From Microbacterium sp. ABRD28 (lineage in GTDB: Bacteria; Actinomycetota; Actinomycetes; Actinomycetales; Microbacteriaceae), in assembly GCF_003850245.1 (NCBI RefSeq), contig NZ_CP031015.1:2046001-2110000 (forward strand): DNA of 64,000 bases, given 5' to 3'. A program made the position numbers and the translations under genes. Below are positions 9,747-18,452 of this stretch, piece by piece. How positions within the stretch are numbered: position 1 is the stretch's first letter; each line of letters opens with the position of its first letter. The notes under the pieces are model-generated. The model made no database searches, was not told the origin of the DNA, and worked only from the letters and a program-made list of their open reading frames with translations.

Positions 9747-12386
9747 GTGACGGACTCCGCAAAGCCTACCCTCCTCGTCGTGGACGGCCACTCGCTGGCC
9801 TACCGGGCGTTCTACGCCCTCCCCGTCGACAATTTCTCCACCAAGGACGGGCAGCACACCAACGGGATCTACGGGTTCCTGGCGATGCTCATCAACCTCA
9901 TCAAGGCTGAGAAGCCCACGCACCTCGCTGTCGCCTTCGACACCTCGCGTCAGTCGTTCCGTACGCGGCAGTACGCCGAGTACAAGGCCAACCGCTCCGA
10001 GACCCCCAAGGAATTCCAGGGACAGATCCCGCTGCTCAAGGAATGCCTCGCGGCGATGAGCATCCCGGTGCTGGAGCAGGAGGACATCGAAGCCGACGAC
10101 ATCCTCGCGACGCTCGCCACGCGTGGAGCGGCAGAGGGCTTCCACGTCCTCGTCTGCTCCGGAGACCGCGACACGATCCAGCTGGTCACCGACGACATCA
10201 CGCTCCTGTACCCGAATGTGCAGGGCGTCTCGCAGCTCAAGCGCTACGACTCCGAGGCTGTCCGCGAGCGCTACGGCGTCGAGCCGGCGATGTACCCCGA
10301 TGTCGCGGCTCTCGTCGGCGAGACCAGCGACAACCTTCCCGGCGTGCCGAAGGTGGGTGAGAAGACGGCGGTGAAGTGGCTGAAGCAGTTCGGATCGCTC
10401 GATGACCTTCTCACCCAGGCCGACAAGGTGACCGGGGTGGTGGGGAACAACCTCCGTGAGCATCTCGACGACGTACGCCGCAACCGACAGCTGAACGCAC
10501 TCCTTACCGACGTCGATCTCCCGGTCGGCCCCGCTGACCTCGCGGTGCGGCCGATCGATGCGCAGGCCGTCCGCGAGATCTTCGCGCAGCTGGAGTTCCG
10601 TACGCTCCTGCCCCGGGTCTTCGAGGCGGCGGGCGTCGATCAGGCCATGTCGGCACAGGCCGCCGTCCCCACCGCCACGGCGCCGACCCCCTCCGAGCCC
10701 GACTCGGCGAGTCTGGCAGCCTGGGTCGACGAGGCGTCGGGTGATGTGGCACTGACGCTCATCGCCGAGAACGGGCGACCGCGTCGCATCGGGCTCGCCA
10801 CGATCGACGCCGCCGTCGAGGCGACCTGGTCCGAAGAGATCGCCGCCGCTCTCACCCCGTGGCTGCTCTCGGAGTCTCCGAAGGTGCTCACCGACGCCAA
10901 GCCGCAGGTCAAGGCGCTCCGCCGCGAGGGGATCCGCCTCGGCGGACTCGCCTTCGACACGATCCTGGCGGGCTGGCTCCTGCGCCCGAGCTTCCCCGAC
11001 AAGTCCCTCGCCGACCTCACCGATCGTTTCCTGGGCGAGAAGCTCCCCGAGTCCGACCCCGCTCAGCTCGTCCCCGAGACCGAGGGCGCGACCCCGGGGC
11101 AGCTGTCGTGGTTCACGCTGCGCGTCGCCGAGGCGCAGCGCTCGCAGCTCGCGGCATCCGTCCTCTCGGTCCTGACCGACATCGAGCTGCCGACGCTGCA
11201 GACCCTCGCCGACATGGAGCTCGCCGGAGTGGCGGTCTCGCACGCGAAGCTGTCGGAGTTCACGGGCGAGCTGGGCGACCGGGCAGACCGGATCGCCCAG
11301 GAGGCCTACGCCGCGATCGGACGCGAGGTCAACCTCGGGTCGCCGAAGCAGCTGCAGGAGGTGCTCTTCGAAGAGCTCCAGCTGCCGAAGACCCGCAAGA
11401 CCAAGACCGGATATTCCACGGATGCCGCGGTGCTCGCCGATCTGCAGGAATCCCACCCGCATCCGTTCCTGAACCTCCTGCTCCAGCATCGCGAGGCGAC
11501 CAAACTCCGCCAGATCATCGAATCGCTCGACACCGCGATCGGTGCCGATGGGCGCATCCGCACCACCTACCTTCAGACGGGGTCGCAGACGGGGCGGCTT
11601 TCGAGCACCGACCCCAACCTCCAGAACATCCCGATCCGCACGGAGGAGAGCCGCCGCATCCGGTCGGCGTTCGAGGTCGGTGACGGCTACGAGGCGCTGC
11701 TGACCGCCGACTACTCGCAGATCGAGATGCGCATCATGGCGCACCTGTCCGAAGATCCCGGCCTGATCGAGGCGTTCAACTCAGGGGAGGACACCCACCG
11801 GTTCGTGGGTGCGCGGGTCTTCGGTGTCGCACCCGAAGACGTCACCCCCGCAATGCGGACGAAGGTCAAGGCGATGTCCTATGGCCTGGTGTACGGTCTG
11901 TCGGCGTTCGGGCTGTCCAAGCAGCTGCGGATCGAGCAGGCCGAAGCGCGGGAGCTCATGCTCGAGTACTTCGCGCGGTTCGGCGCCGTGCGCGACTACC
12001 TGCGCACGTCTGTCGAGAAGGCCCGCATCGACGGCTACACCGAGACGATCTTCGGCCGCCGGCGGCCGTTCCCCGACCTCAACAGCCCCAATCGGGTGCT
12101 GCGTGAGAACGCCGAGCGGGCGGCTTTGAATGCGCCGATCCAGGGCAGCGCCGCCGACATCATGAAGGTCGCCCTGTTCCGCATCCACGATGACCTCACG
12201 TCACAAGGGCTCGCCTCGCGTGTTCTCCTGCAGATCCACGACGAACTCGTCGTCGAGGTGGCGCCGGGGGAGTGGGACGCCGCCGAGCGCATCGTCCGGG
12301 AGCGGATGGCGGATGCGGCGGAGCTGACCGTTCCGCTTGACGTGCAGATCGGCCGCGGCGCCGACTGGAACGCCGCGGGCCACTGA
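9747..12386 (+). CDS. polA: DNA polymerase I
   Basis: An 879-residue replication/repair polymerase. The 5' nuclease domain occupies about 1-295 (VVDGHSLAYRAFYALP; acidic cluster EADDILATLA and CSGDRD; helix-hairpin-helix VPKVGEKTA). The middle domain (about 315-500) has the 3'-5' exonuclease fold but not the DxE and Yx3D catalytic residues, so proofreading is probably absent, as in other actinobacterial PolA. The polymerase domain has motif A TADYSQIEMRI, the O-helix region RTKVKAMSYGLVYG and motif C QIHDELVVEV. The GTG start is supported by a leaderless promoter. It is divergent from the thioesterase. Confidence 0.97.
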   Translation: MTDSAKPTLLVVDGHSLAYRAFYALPVDNFSTKDGQHTNGIYGFLAMLINLIKAEKPTHLAVAFDTSRQSFRTRQYAEYKANRSETPKEFQGQIPLLKECLAAMSIPVLEQEDIEADDILATLATRGAAEGFHVLVCSGDRDTIQLVTDDITLLYPNVQGVSQLKRYDSEAVRERYGVEPAMYPDVAALVGETSDNLPGVPKVGEKTAVKWLKQFGSLDDLLTQADKVTGVVGNNLREHLDDVRRNRQLNALLTDVDLPVGPADLAVRPIDAQAVREIFAQLEFRTLLPRVFEAAGVDQAMSAQAAVPTATAPTPSEPDSASLAAWVDEASGDVALTLIAENGRPRRIGLATIDAAVEATWSEEIAAALTPWLLSESPKVLTDAKPQVKALRREGIRLGGLAFDTILAGWLLRPSFPDKSLADLTDRFLGEKLPESDPAQLVPETEGATPGQLSWFTLRVAEAQRSQLAASVLSVLTDIELPTLQTLADMELAGVAVSHAKLSEFTGELGDRADRIAQEAYAAIGREVNLGSPKQLQEVLFEELQLPKTRKTKTGYSTDAAVLADLQESHPHPFLNLLLQHREATKLRQIIESLDTAIGADGRIRTTYLQTGSQTGRLSSTDPNLQNIPIRTEESRRIRSAFEVGDGYEALLTADYSQIEMRIMAHLSEDPGLIEAFNSGEDTHRFVGARVFGVAPEDVTPAMRTKVKAMSYGLVYGLSAFGLSKQLRIEQAEARELMLEYFARFGAVRDYLRTSVEKARIDGYTETIFGRRRPFPDLNSPNRVLRENAERAALNAPIQGSAADIMKVALFRIHDDLTSQGLASRVLLQIHDELVVEVAPGEWDAAERIVRERMADAAELTVPLDVQIGRGADWNAAGH

Positions 12387-12448
12387 CCGGGCGCACCATC
12401 GGTCGCGGCGCACCGCCGCATTGTTAGCGCTCGGGCGAGCGGGGTGCC

Positions 12449-12454
12449 TAGGCT
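12449..12454 (+). promoter_or_regulatory. Leaderless -10 (TAGGCT) of the DUF885 gene
   Basis: TAGGCT, seven bases, then ATG at 12462. The intervening CGGAGGT looks like a ribosome site but ends one base before the ATG, too close to act as one. Confidence 0.6.
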
Positions 12455-12461
12455 CGGAGGT

Positions 12462-14135
12462 ATGACAGACTCATCCCGCACCCCCACGCCGATCGACACG
12501 ATCGCCGAGGCGTGGGTCGACACCCTGGCCGAACTCGATCCGTCGCTGGCGACGTACATCGGTCGATCCGAGCACAACCACCGCTACGGCGACTACTCGC
12601 CCGAGGGTCAGGCCCGCGTGATCGAAGAGGCGAAGAAGGTGCGCGCAGCTCTAGCGAGCGCGACCCCCGCCGACGAGATCGACGCCGTGACGAAGGAGGA
12701 TCTCACCCGCGAGCTCGACCTGCAGATCGAGCTCGACGAGGCGAAGTGGCACCTGCGCGACCTCAACGTGATCGCCTCTCCCGCTCAGGACATCCGAGCG
12801 GTGTTCGACCTCATGCCGACAGACAGCGCCGAGGACTGGTCGGTCGTCAGCGAGCGGATGTCTGCCCTCCCCGAGGCCGTGCGCGGATACATCTCCACTC
12901 TCCGCGAGGGGATCGCGCAGGGGATGGTTCCCGCTCGCCGCCAGGTGGTCGAGGTCGCGACCCAGATCGCCCGCTACACCGCCGATGGGGGGTTCTTCAC
13001 GACCTTCGTCGGCAACGCCGCTCCTGCCGAGGGTCAGCTTCCGGCATCCCTCGCCCGTGAACTGTCCGACCGCGCCGGTGCCGCACGCGTCGCGTACGAC
13101 GAACTGGCATCGTTCCTCTCCGGTGAACTCGCCCCGGTGGCGACCGAGAAGGACGCCGTCGGTCGGGAAGTGTACGCGCTGATGTCGCGCCGATTCCTCG
13201 GCGCCACGATCGACCTCGACGAGACCTATGAATGGGGCGTCGAGGAACTCGCGCGCATGGTCGCCGAGCAGGAGCAGATCGCCGGTGAGATCAAGCCGGG
13301 CGCGTCGGTGGAGGAAGCCGTGGCGTTCCTGGAGGAGGATCCGTCGCGGAAGCTCCACGGCACAGAGGCGCTGCAGAAGTGGATGCAGGAGACCAGCGAC
13401 CGCGCCGTCGCCGAGCTCGGCAAGACGCATTTCGACATCGCCGAGCCGATCCGTCGCCTGGAATGCATGATCGCGCCTACGAACGAGGGCGGCATCTATT
13501 ACACCGGCCCCACCGACGACTTCTCCCGTCCCGGACGCATGTGGTGGTCGGTGCCGGAGGGTGTCACGGAGTTCGACACGTGGCGCGAGCTCACGACGGT
13601 GTACCACGAAGGCGTGCCAGGCCACCATCTTCAGATCGCGCAGGCGGTGTACAACCGCGCGCAGCTGAACTCGTGGCGTCGGCTGCTGGCCGGCCCTTCG
13701 GGCCACGCCGAAGGATGGGCGCTGTACGCCGAACGCCTCATGGAGCAGTTGGGATACCTCGATGACCCGGCCGATCGACTCGGCATGCTCGACGGTCAGC
13801 GGATGCGTGCCGCGCGCGTCGTGCTCGACATCGGCGTGCACCTCGAGAAGCAGCGCCCCGATGGCGAAGGGACGTGGGACGCCCCGTTCGCGTTGGAGTT
13901 CATGCGTCGCAATGTCAACATGCCCGACGAGTTCGTCACCTTCGAGGTGAACCGCTACCTCGGCTGGCCCGGGCAGGCACCGTCGTACAAGGTGGGACAG
14001 CGCATCTGGGAGCAGTTGCGCGACGACTATCGCGAGGCGAACGGCGCAGACGCCGACCTCAAGGCATTCCACAAGAAGGCGCTCGACATCGGCGGCGTGG
14101 GCCTGGACACCCTCCGCACCGCGCTCGCGCGCTGA
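12462..14135 (+). CDS. DUF885 family protein, predicted metallopeptidase-like
   Basis: A 557-residue protein of the DUF885 family, predicted zinc-dependent peptidase-like. The putative metal site is YHEGVPGHHLQ (near 383-393), an HExxxGHH arrangement, with a downstream glutamate in GHAEGWALYAERLME. No signal peptide or membrane segment is seen, so it is likely cytoplasmic. The ATG at 12462 is preferred over the in-frame start six codons upstream because it sits 7 bases after a TAGGCT -10. It follows polA by 75 bases under its own promoter. The substrate is unknown. Confidence 0.85.
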   Translation: MTDSSRTPTPIDTIAEAWVDTLAELDPSLATYIGRSEHNHRYGDYSPEGQARVIEEAKKVRAALASATPADEIDAVTKEDLTRELDLQIELDEAKWHLRDLNVIASPAQDIRAVFDLMPTDSAEDWSVVSERMSALPEAVRGYISTLREGIAQGMVPARRQVVEVATQIARYTADGGFFTTFVGNAAPAEGQLPASLARELSDRAGAARVAYDELASFLSGELAPVATEKDAVGREVYALMSRRFLGATIDLDETYEWGVEELARMVAEQEQIAGEIKPGASVEEAVAFLEEDPSRKLHGTEALQKWMQETSDRAVAELGKTHFDIAEPIRRLECMIAPTNEGGIYYTGPTDDFSRPGRMWWSVPEGVTEFDTWRELTTVYHEGVPGHHLQIAQAVYNRAQLNSWRRLLAGPSGHAEGWALYAERLMEQLGYLDDPADRLGMLDGQRMRAARVVLDIGVHLEKQRPDGEGTWDAPFALEFMRRNVNMPDEFVTFEVNRYLGWPGQAPSYKVGQRIWEQLRDDYREANGADADLKAFHKKALDIGGVGLDTLRTALAR

Positions 14136-14182
14136 CAGGTGCGGCGACGTCCCCGAAGGAATAGTCTGAGAGCCACGATGTT

Positions 14183-14198
14183 CTATTCGTCTGAATAG
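14183..14198. promoter_or_regulatory. Inverted repeat, candidate operator before LLM oxidoreductase
   Basis: CTATTC-GTCT-GAATAG is a perfect 6-4-6 palindrome 31 bases before the ATG at 14230. A related half, GAATAGTCTGAG, occurs just upstream near 14160. The size fits a dimeric regulator site; no regulator gene is adjacent. Confidence 0.4.
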
Positions 14199-14229
14199 GT
14201 CCCTCCGGGGCCGCAGAGAAAGGGCGATC

Positions 14230-15300
14230 ATGATCGAGTTCGGACTCCACACCTTCGGGGACGTCACCGTCGACGCGGACGGCCACGAGCTGTCGCAGGC
14301 GCAGACCCTGCGCAACCTCGTCGACCAGGCGGTGCTCGCCGACGAGGTGGGCATCTCGTTCTTCGGCGTGGGGGAGCACCACCGCCGCGAGTACGCCGTG
14401 TCGAGCCCCGAGGTGGTTCTCGCCGCGATCGCGTCGCGGACACGCGACATCCGTCTGGGAACGGCGGTGACGGTGCTGTCGTCCGACGAGCCGGTGCGGG
14501 TCTACCAGCGCTTCGCCACCCTGGACGCCCTCTCGAACGGTCGCGCCGAGCCCATCCTCGGGCGCGGCTCTTTCACCGAGTCGTTCCCGCTCTTCGGCTA
14601 TGAGCTGAAGGACTACGAGGTGCTCTTCGAAGAGAAGCTCGAGCTGTTCGCCCAGCTGCTCACCGAGCGGCCGGTCACCTGGGAGGGCACGACGCGTCGC
14701 GGTCTGTCGAACGTGGACGTGTTCCCCAAGACCGAAGGCGGAATGCCGGCGTGGGTCGGTGTGGGCGGCTCTCCCGAGTCGGTCGTGCGCACCGCGCGGT
14801 ACGGCTTCGGTCTCATGCTCGCCATCATCGGCGGACCCGCCGCGCGCTTCGCCCCGTACGCCGAGCTGTTCCGCCGGTCGCTGGCATCCTTCGGACACGA
14901 GTCGCGGCCGATCGGGGTGCACTCGCCCGGTCATATCGCCGACACCGACGAGCAGGCGTGGGAGGAGGCGTACCCCGCTTTCGACGTCATGTTCTCGACG
15001 ATCGGGCGCGAGCGCGGATGGCCGCCGTACAACCGGCTCCGCTTCCAGCAGGATGTCGGCGAGGGTGCCATCTACGCCGGCTCACCCGAGCGTGTCGCTC
15101 GCAAGATCGCCGAGACGGTGCTCACTCTCGGGCTCGACCGGTTCGACCTGAAGTACTCCAACGGCACGCTCGGTCACGAAAAGCTCATGCGCTCGATCGA
15201 GCTGTTCGGAACGCAGGTGATCCCGCGCGTGCGCGAGCTGGTTGCAGAGGCGCAGGCGCTGGATGCCGCGCCGGAACCGGCGACGACGGCAGCGCCCTAA
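14230..15300 (+). CDS. LLM-class flavin-dependent oxidoreductase
   Basis: A 356-residue luciferase-like monooxygenase domain protein with a TIM-barrel that binds FMN or F420. Features include the start IEFGLHTFGD, the flavin-site stretch GVGEHHRREYAVSSP (near 46-60), LGTAVTVLSS, GRGSFTESFPLFGY and the C-terminal DRFDLKYSNGTLGHEK. AAAGGG lies six bases before the ATG. A palindrome upstream suggests regulation separate from DUF885. The flavin type is not determinable; a CofE-like gene elsewhere in the window (27278-27976) does not settle whether F420 is made. The MFS transporter follows after 9 bases with its own promoter. Confidence 0.88.
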   Translation: MIEFGLHTFGDVTVDADGHELSQAQTLRNLVDQAVLADEVGISFFGVGEHHRREYAVSSPEVVLAAIASRTRDIRLGTAVTVLSSDEPVRVYQRFATLDALSNGRAEPILGRGSFTESFPLFGYELKDYEVLFEEKLELFAQLLTERPVTWEGTTRRGLSNVDVFPKTEGGMPAWVGVGGSPESVVRTARYGFGLMLAIIGGPAARFAPYAELFRRSLASFGHESRPIGVHSPGHIADTDEQAWEEAYPAFDVMFSTIGRERGWPPYNRLRFQQDVGEGAIYAGSPERVARKIAETVLTLGLDRFDLKYSNGTLGHEKLMRSIELFGTQVIPRVRELVAEAQALDAAPEPATTAAP

Positions 15301-15303
15301 CAT
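15298..15303 (+). promoter_or_regulatory. Leaderless -10 (TAACAT) of the MFS gene
   Basis: TAACAT overlaps the stop codon of the preceding gene; six bases later comes the GTG start at 15310. Confidence 0.5.
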
Positions 15304-15309
15304 GACTGC

Positions 15310-16671
15310 GTGAGCATCCGCACCGCACCCGAGTCGGTCAGCGACCGTCTCGACGGTCTTCCCTTCACCCGCAGGCACCTCCGGGTCCTCACCGGATCCG
15401 GGGTGGGGTGGGCGCTGGACGCGATGGATGTGGGGCTCATCTCCTTCGTCATCGCGGTTCTCGCCCAGCAGTGGAGCCTGACCGGGACGGAGGCTTCGCT
15501 CATCGCCTCCGCCGGATTCCTCGGCATGGCCGTCGGCGCAAGCCTCGGGGGGCTCCTCGCCGATCGCATCGGGCGTCGCTCGGTCTTCGCCGTCACCCTG
15601 CTCGTCTACGGTCTCGCCACCGGTGCCAGCGCATTGGTCGGAGGCGTGGCGGCGCTGCTGGTGCTCCGTTTCATCGTCGGTCTGGGCCTCGGAGCCGAAC
15701 TCCCCGTCGCTTCGACGTATGTGAGCGAACTCGCCCCCGCGCGGATCCGGGGCCGGGTCATCGTCATCCTCGAGGCCTTCTGGGCGGTCGGATGGACCGC
15801 GGCGGCGCTGATCGGATTCTTCGTGATCCCGGCATCCGAGGACGGGTGGCGCTGGGCCTTCGCGCTCGGCGCGGTCCCCGCGGCGTACGCCCTGGTGGTT
15901 CGGTGGGGGCTCCCGGAGTCGGCGCGCTGGCTGGAGCGCCGGGGTCGAGCCGGTGACGCGGAGGCGGTGGTCCGCTCTTTCGAGACGTCGCCGGCCCTCT
16001 TCCCGCGCGGGGGGACTCCGACGGCCGCGACTCCGCCGGCGCCGGCGCCGACGGTCGAGGGGAGCAGGGTGCGCGCCGGCGTCGCGGCTCTGTGGAGCCC
16101 CGAGTTCCGTCTTCGCACCGTGTGCCTTTGGCTGGTGTGGTTCTGCGTGAACTTCAGCTACTACGGTGCCTTCATCTGGATCCCGTCGATCCTGGTCGCG
16201 CAGGGGTACGACCTCGTCCGCTCTTTCGGGTTCACCCTCATCATCACCCTCGCCCAGCTGCCGGGGTACGCCGCGGCGGCCTGGTTGATCGAGGTCTGGG
16301 GCCGTCGTGCGACGCTGTCGGTCTTCCTCGTCGGCTCCGCCGTCGCGGCGGTGCTGTTCGGCACGGCGACGAGCGAGGCGACGGTGATCGCGACGGGAAT
16401 GGCCCTGTCCTTCTTCAACCTGGGCGCGTGGGGCGCGCTGTACGCGATCACTCCGGAGACGTATCCCACCTCGGTGCGCGCGACGGGCGCTGGGTGGGCG
16501 GCGGGAGTCGGCCGGATCGCGTCGATCATCGCCCCGCTCGCTGTACCACCGCTCCTGGCACTCGGGGGAGCTCCGGTGCTCTTCGTCGTGTTCGCAGCGT
16601 TCTTCGCGATCGCGGCGGCCGGTGCGTGGGGTCTCTCCGACCGGCGAGGCCGTGCCTTGGATGACCGCTGA
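15310..16671 (+). CDS. MFS transporter (sugar/metabolite:H+ symporter type)
   Basis: A 453-residue inner-membrane transporter with about 12 hydrophobic segments. The MFS loop 2-3 signature is GGLLADRIGRRSVF (near 78-91), and the motif after helix 4/5 is ELAPARIRGRVIVI. The central loop (about 205-250) is proline/alanine rich. The second half has the degenerate repeat VWGRRATL and TPETYPTSVRATG, typical of the sugar porter/metabolite-H+ symporter branch. Substrate cannot be assigned. It follows the LLM oxidoreductase closely, so a functional link is possible but unproven. Confidence 0.88.
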   Translation: MSIRTAPESVSDRLDGLPFTRRHLRVLTGSGVGWALDAMDVGLISFVIAVLAQQWSLTGTEASLIASAGFLGMAVGASLGGLLADRIGRRSVFAVTLLVYGLATGASALVGGVAALLVLRFIVGLGLGAELPVASTYVSELAPARIRGRVIVILEAFWAVGWTAAALIGFFVIPASEDGWRWAFALGAVPAAYALVVRWGLPESARWLERRGRAGDAEAVVRSFETSPALFPRGGTPTAATPPAPAPTVEGSRVRAGVAALWSPEFRLRTVCLWLVWFCVNFSYYGAFIWIPSILVAQGYDLVRSFGFTLIITLAQLPGYAAAAWLIEVWGRRATLSVFLVGSAVAAVLFGTATSEATVIATGMALSFFNLGAWGALYAITPETYPTSVRATGAGWAAGVGRIASIIAPLAVPPLLALGGAPVLFVVFAAFFAIAAAGAWGLSDRRGRALDDR

Positions 16672-16678
16672 GCGTTTG

Positions 16679-16684
16679 TAGGGT
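16679..16684 (+). promoter_or_regulatory. Leaderless -10 (TAGGGT) of the SGNH hydrolase gene
   Basis: TAGGGT, six bases, then ATG at 16691. Confidence 0.6.
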
Positions 16685-16690
16685 GGTCTG

Positions 16691-17452
16691 ATGGCTGCAG
16701 TGCGCTATGTCGCGATCGGGGATTCGTTCACGGAGGGCGTCGGCGACGAGCTTCCCGACGGACGCACCCGGGGGTGGGCCGACCTCGCAGCCCAGGGTTG
16801 GGCGGATGCGACCGAGCAGCCGATCCAGTACGCCAACCTCGCGATCCGCGGGAAGCTCGTCTGGCCGATCGTCGAGGAGCAGCTCGAACCCGCGCTGGCC
16901 TTGAAACCCACACACCTGTCGTTCAACGGCGGCGGCAACGACATGCTCCGACCGCGGACGTCGATCCGTGACATCGCGGACGCCTTCAGCCAGGTTCTCC
17001 GGCGGTGCGACGAGGAGGGCGTGCGGCTCATCCTCCTGTCCGGAGCGAATCCCTCGCCACAGCTTCCGCTCAGTCGCGTCATCCAAAGGCGCGGTGACCT
17101 CCTGTCGATCGCCGTCGTCGGGCGAGTTCAGGATCGTCCCGATGTCATCCGCGCACTGAATTGGCCCGACCGCGACTTGTCGGCGCCGCCGTTCTGGTCG
17201 CCCGACCGGTTGCACATGAACAGCCGGGGTCATCATCGCGTCGCAGCTCGGGTGCTGACGGCGCTGGGTCTGACGCCACCGGAACAGTGGTGGTCGCTAC
17301 CCGAGCTGGAGTTCGGTCAGCTGGGGCGCCGCGACTACTACCGCGAGCATCTCGGTCCGTGGGTGCGTCGGCGTCTGACCGGTACATCGTCCGGGGACGG
17401 TCGAGCGCCGAAGTACGCGGACTGGGTGACCCTCACGCCGGCATCGGGGTGA
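16691..17452 (+). CDS. SGNH/GDSL-family hydrolase
   Basis: A 253-residue esterase/lipase-like hydrolase. Block I is VAIGDSFTEGVGDE (catalytic Ser in GDSF, near residue 11), block III is FNGGGNDML, and block V is DRLHMNSRGHH, providing the catalytic Asp and His. There is no signal peptide, so it is probably cytoplasmic. The C-terminal ~60 residues after the catalytic His extend beyond the minimal fold and are polar. The substrate is unknown. It converges with the RibD-like reductase, 12 bases apart. Confidence 0.88.
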   Translation: MAAVRYVAIGDSFTEGVGDELPDGRTRGWADLAAQGWADATEQPIQYANLAIRGKLVWPIVEEQLEPALALKPTHLSFNGGGNDMLRPRTSIRDIADAFSQVLRRCDEEGVRLILLSGANPSPQLPLSRVIQRRGDLLSIAVVGRVQDRPDVIRALNWPDRDLSAPPFWSPDRLHMNSRGHHRVAARVLTALGLTPPEQWWSLPELEFGQLGRRDYYREHLGPWVRRRLTGTSSGDGRAPKYADWVTLTPASG

Positions 17453-17464
17453 CGCGAGCGCCGC

Positions 17465-18028
17465 TCAGGTCGGCCTGACCGTATAGCGCAGCTCGGCGAA
17501 CTGGCCCGCGCGTGCCACCGATTCGAGGTGGAGCCTGTCGGGCCCGATCCGTCTCGGGAGGAGGGGGCGCCCGGACGGAAGGGTGGCAGGGGCGATCGAC
17601 ACCCGGATCTCGGACAGCAGTCCCGCGTCGGCGAACTGGCCCGCGAGGTCGCCGCCGCCGACGATCCAGACCGCGCGTTCCGCTGCTGCCGCCTTGATCT
17701 GGGGCCACTCGGAGGAGACCGCGCCGGTGGCGAACCTCACGTCCGCGCCGGCGACGCGGGGGAGCGCTCGCGACGTGAAGACCCATGTCACCCGGTCGCC
17801 GTAGATCTCCGTCCATTTCTCCGGGTGGGCGAGCAGGTCCTCGTGCTCCACGACCCACTCATAGGTCGTCGATCCCATGACGAGCACGCCGACGGTCTCG
17901 AGGAATGCCGAGAAGTCCTGTTCGGCCTCGTCCGCCCCTGGTGTGGCGAAGAGCCATTCCAGCGAGTCGCTGTCGTCGGCCAGGAATCCATTGAGTGTCG
18001 TCGCTGTGTGGAAGATCACCGGAGTCAT
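17465..18028 (-). CDS. Dihydrofolate reductase family protein (RibD C-terminal-like)
   Basis: A 187-residue single-domain NADPH-binding reductase of the RibD C-terminal/YyaP-like family. It starts TPVIFHTATTLNGFLA, carries the family segment VLVMGSTTYEWVVEH (near 47-61), and the glycine-rich cofactor loop VWIVGGGDLAGQFADAG (near 130). It is not a classical DHFR and the RibD deaminase domain is absent, so it is unlikely to be the riboflavin enzyme itself. A leaderless TAGGCT supports the ATG at 18028. Confidence 0.85.
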   Translation of the reverse strand: MTPVIFHTATTLNGFLADDSDSLEWLFATPGADEAEQDFSAFLETVGVLVMGSTTYEWVVEHEDLLAHPEKWTEIYGDRVTWVFTSRALPRVAGADVRFATGAVSSEWPQIKAAAAERAVWIVGGGDLAGQFADAGLLSEIRVSIAPATLPSGRPLLPRRIGPDRLHLESVARAGQFAELRYTVRPT

Positions 18029-18034
18029 CTCCGA

Positions 18035-18040
18035 AGCCTA
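18035..18040 (-). promoter_or_regulatory. Leaderless -10 (TAGGCT) of the RibD-like gene
   Basis: On the minus strand TAGGCT, six bases, then ATG at 18028. Confidence 0.6.
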
Positions 18041-18158
18041 TGTCGTGCCTCCGACATGCCGCATGCGTCTCGTCCTGTCAAGAGGGTGCGCCCCCGGTCT
18101 CAGACAGTCCACAGTGTTGGGTGGGCAACGCCCTCGCATACCCGGAAAGGGGAGACCC

Positions 18159-18422
18159 ATGAGTATCGGTGCTGGTATCGCACTCTTCGCCATCGGAGCC
18201 ATCCTGGCCTTCGCCGTCAACGTGCAGGTCGAGTGGATCAACCTCGACATGATCGGTTACATCCTGATGGGTGCCGGTGCCCTCGTGTTCCTCATCGGCA
18301 TCGTGCTCCTCGCACGTCGCCGCAACACCGAATCGGTGAGCCGCACCACGGTCGACCCGGCGACCAACGAGCGCGTCACCCGGCAGTCGACCAGCCGTCC
18401 CGACGACGCCGCGGGACTCTGA
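18159..18422 (+). CDS. DUF6458 family small membrane protein
   Basis: An 87-residue protein with two membrane segments (about 3-22, IGAGIALFAIGAILAFAVNV, and 31-52) followed by a charged cytoplasmic tail beginning ARRRNTESVS. The repeated GAG-ALxFxIGI pattern and length match the actinobacterial DUF6458 family of unknown function. AGGGGAG precedes the ATG at a good distance. It is transcribed away from the RibD-like gene, leaving about 130 bases of shared upstream region. Confidence 0.85.
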   Translation: MSIGAGIALFAIGAILAFAVNVQVEWINLDMIGYILMGAGALVFLIGIVLLARRRNTESVSRTTVDPATNERVTRQSTSRPDDAAGL

Positions 18423-18440
18423 CGCTCACCCGGCGGACCG

Positions 18441-18446
18441 TAGGCT
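18441..18446 (+). promoter_or_regulatory. Leaderless -10 (TAGGCT) of the SDR gene
   Basis: TAGGCT, six bases, then ATG at 18453. Confidence 0.6.
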
Positions 18447-18452
18447 CGAACG

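Noticed and set aside
9723..11744. 673-codon antisense frame over polA
   Set aside because: Shadow frame; polA reading has all polymerase and nuclease motifs.
17465..18028. RibD-like gene as folate DHFR or riboflavin enzyme
   Set aside because: The deaminase domain and folate-site residues are not present; only a generic reductase fold can be claimed.
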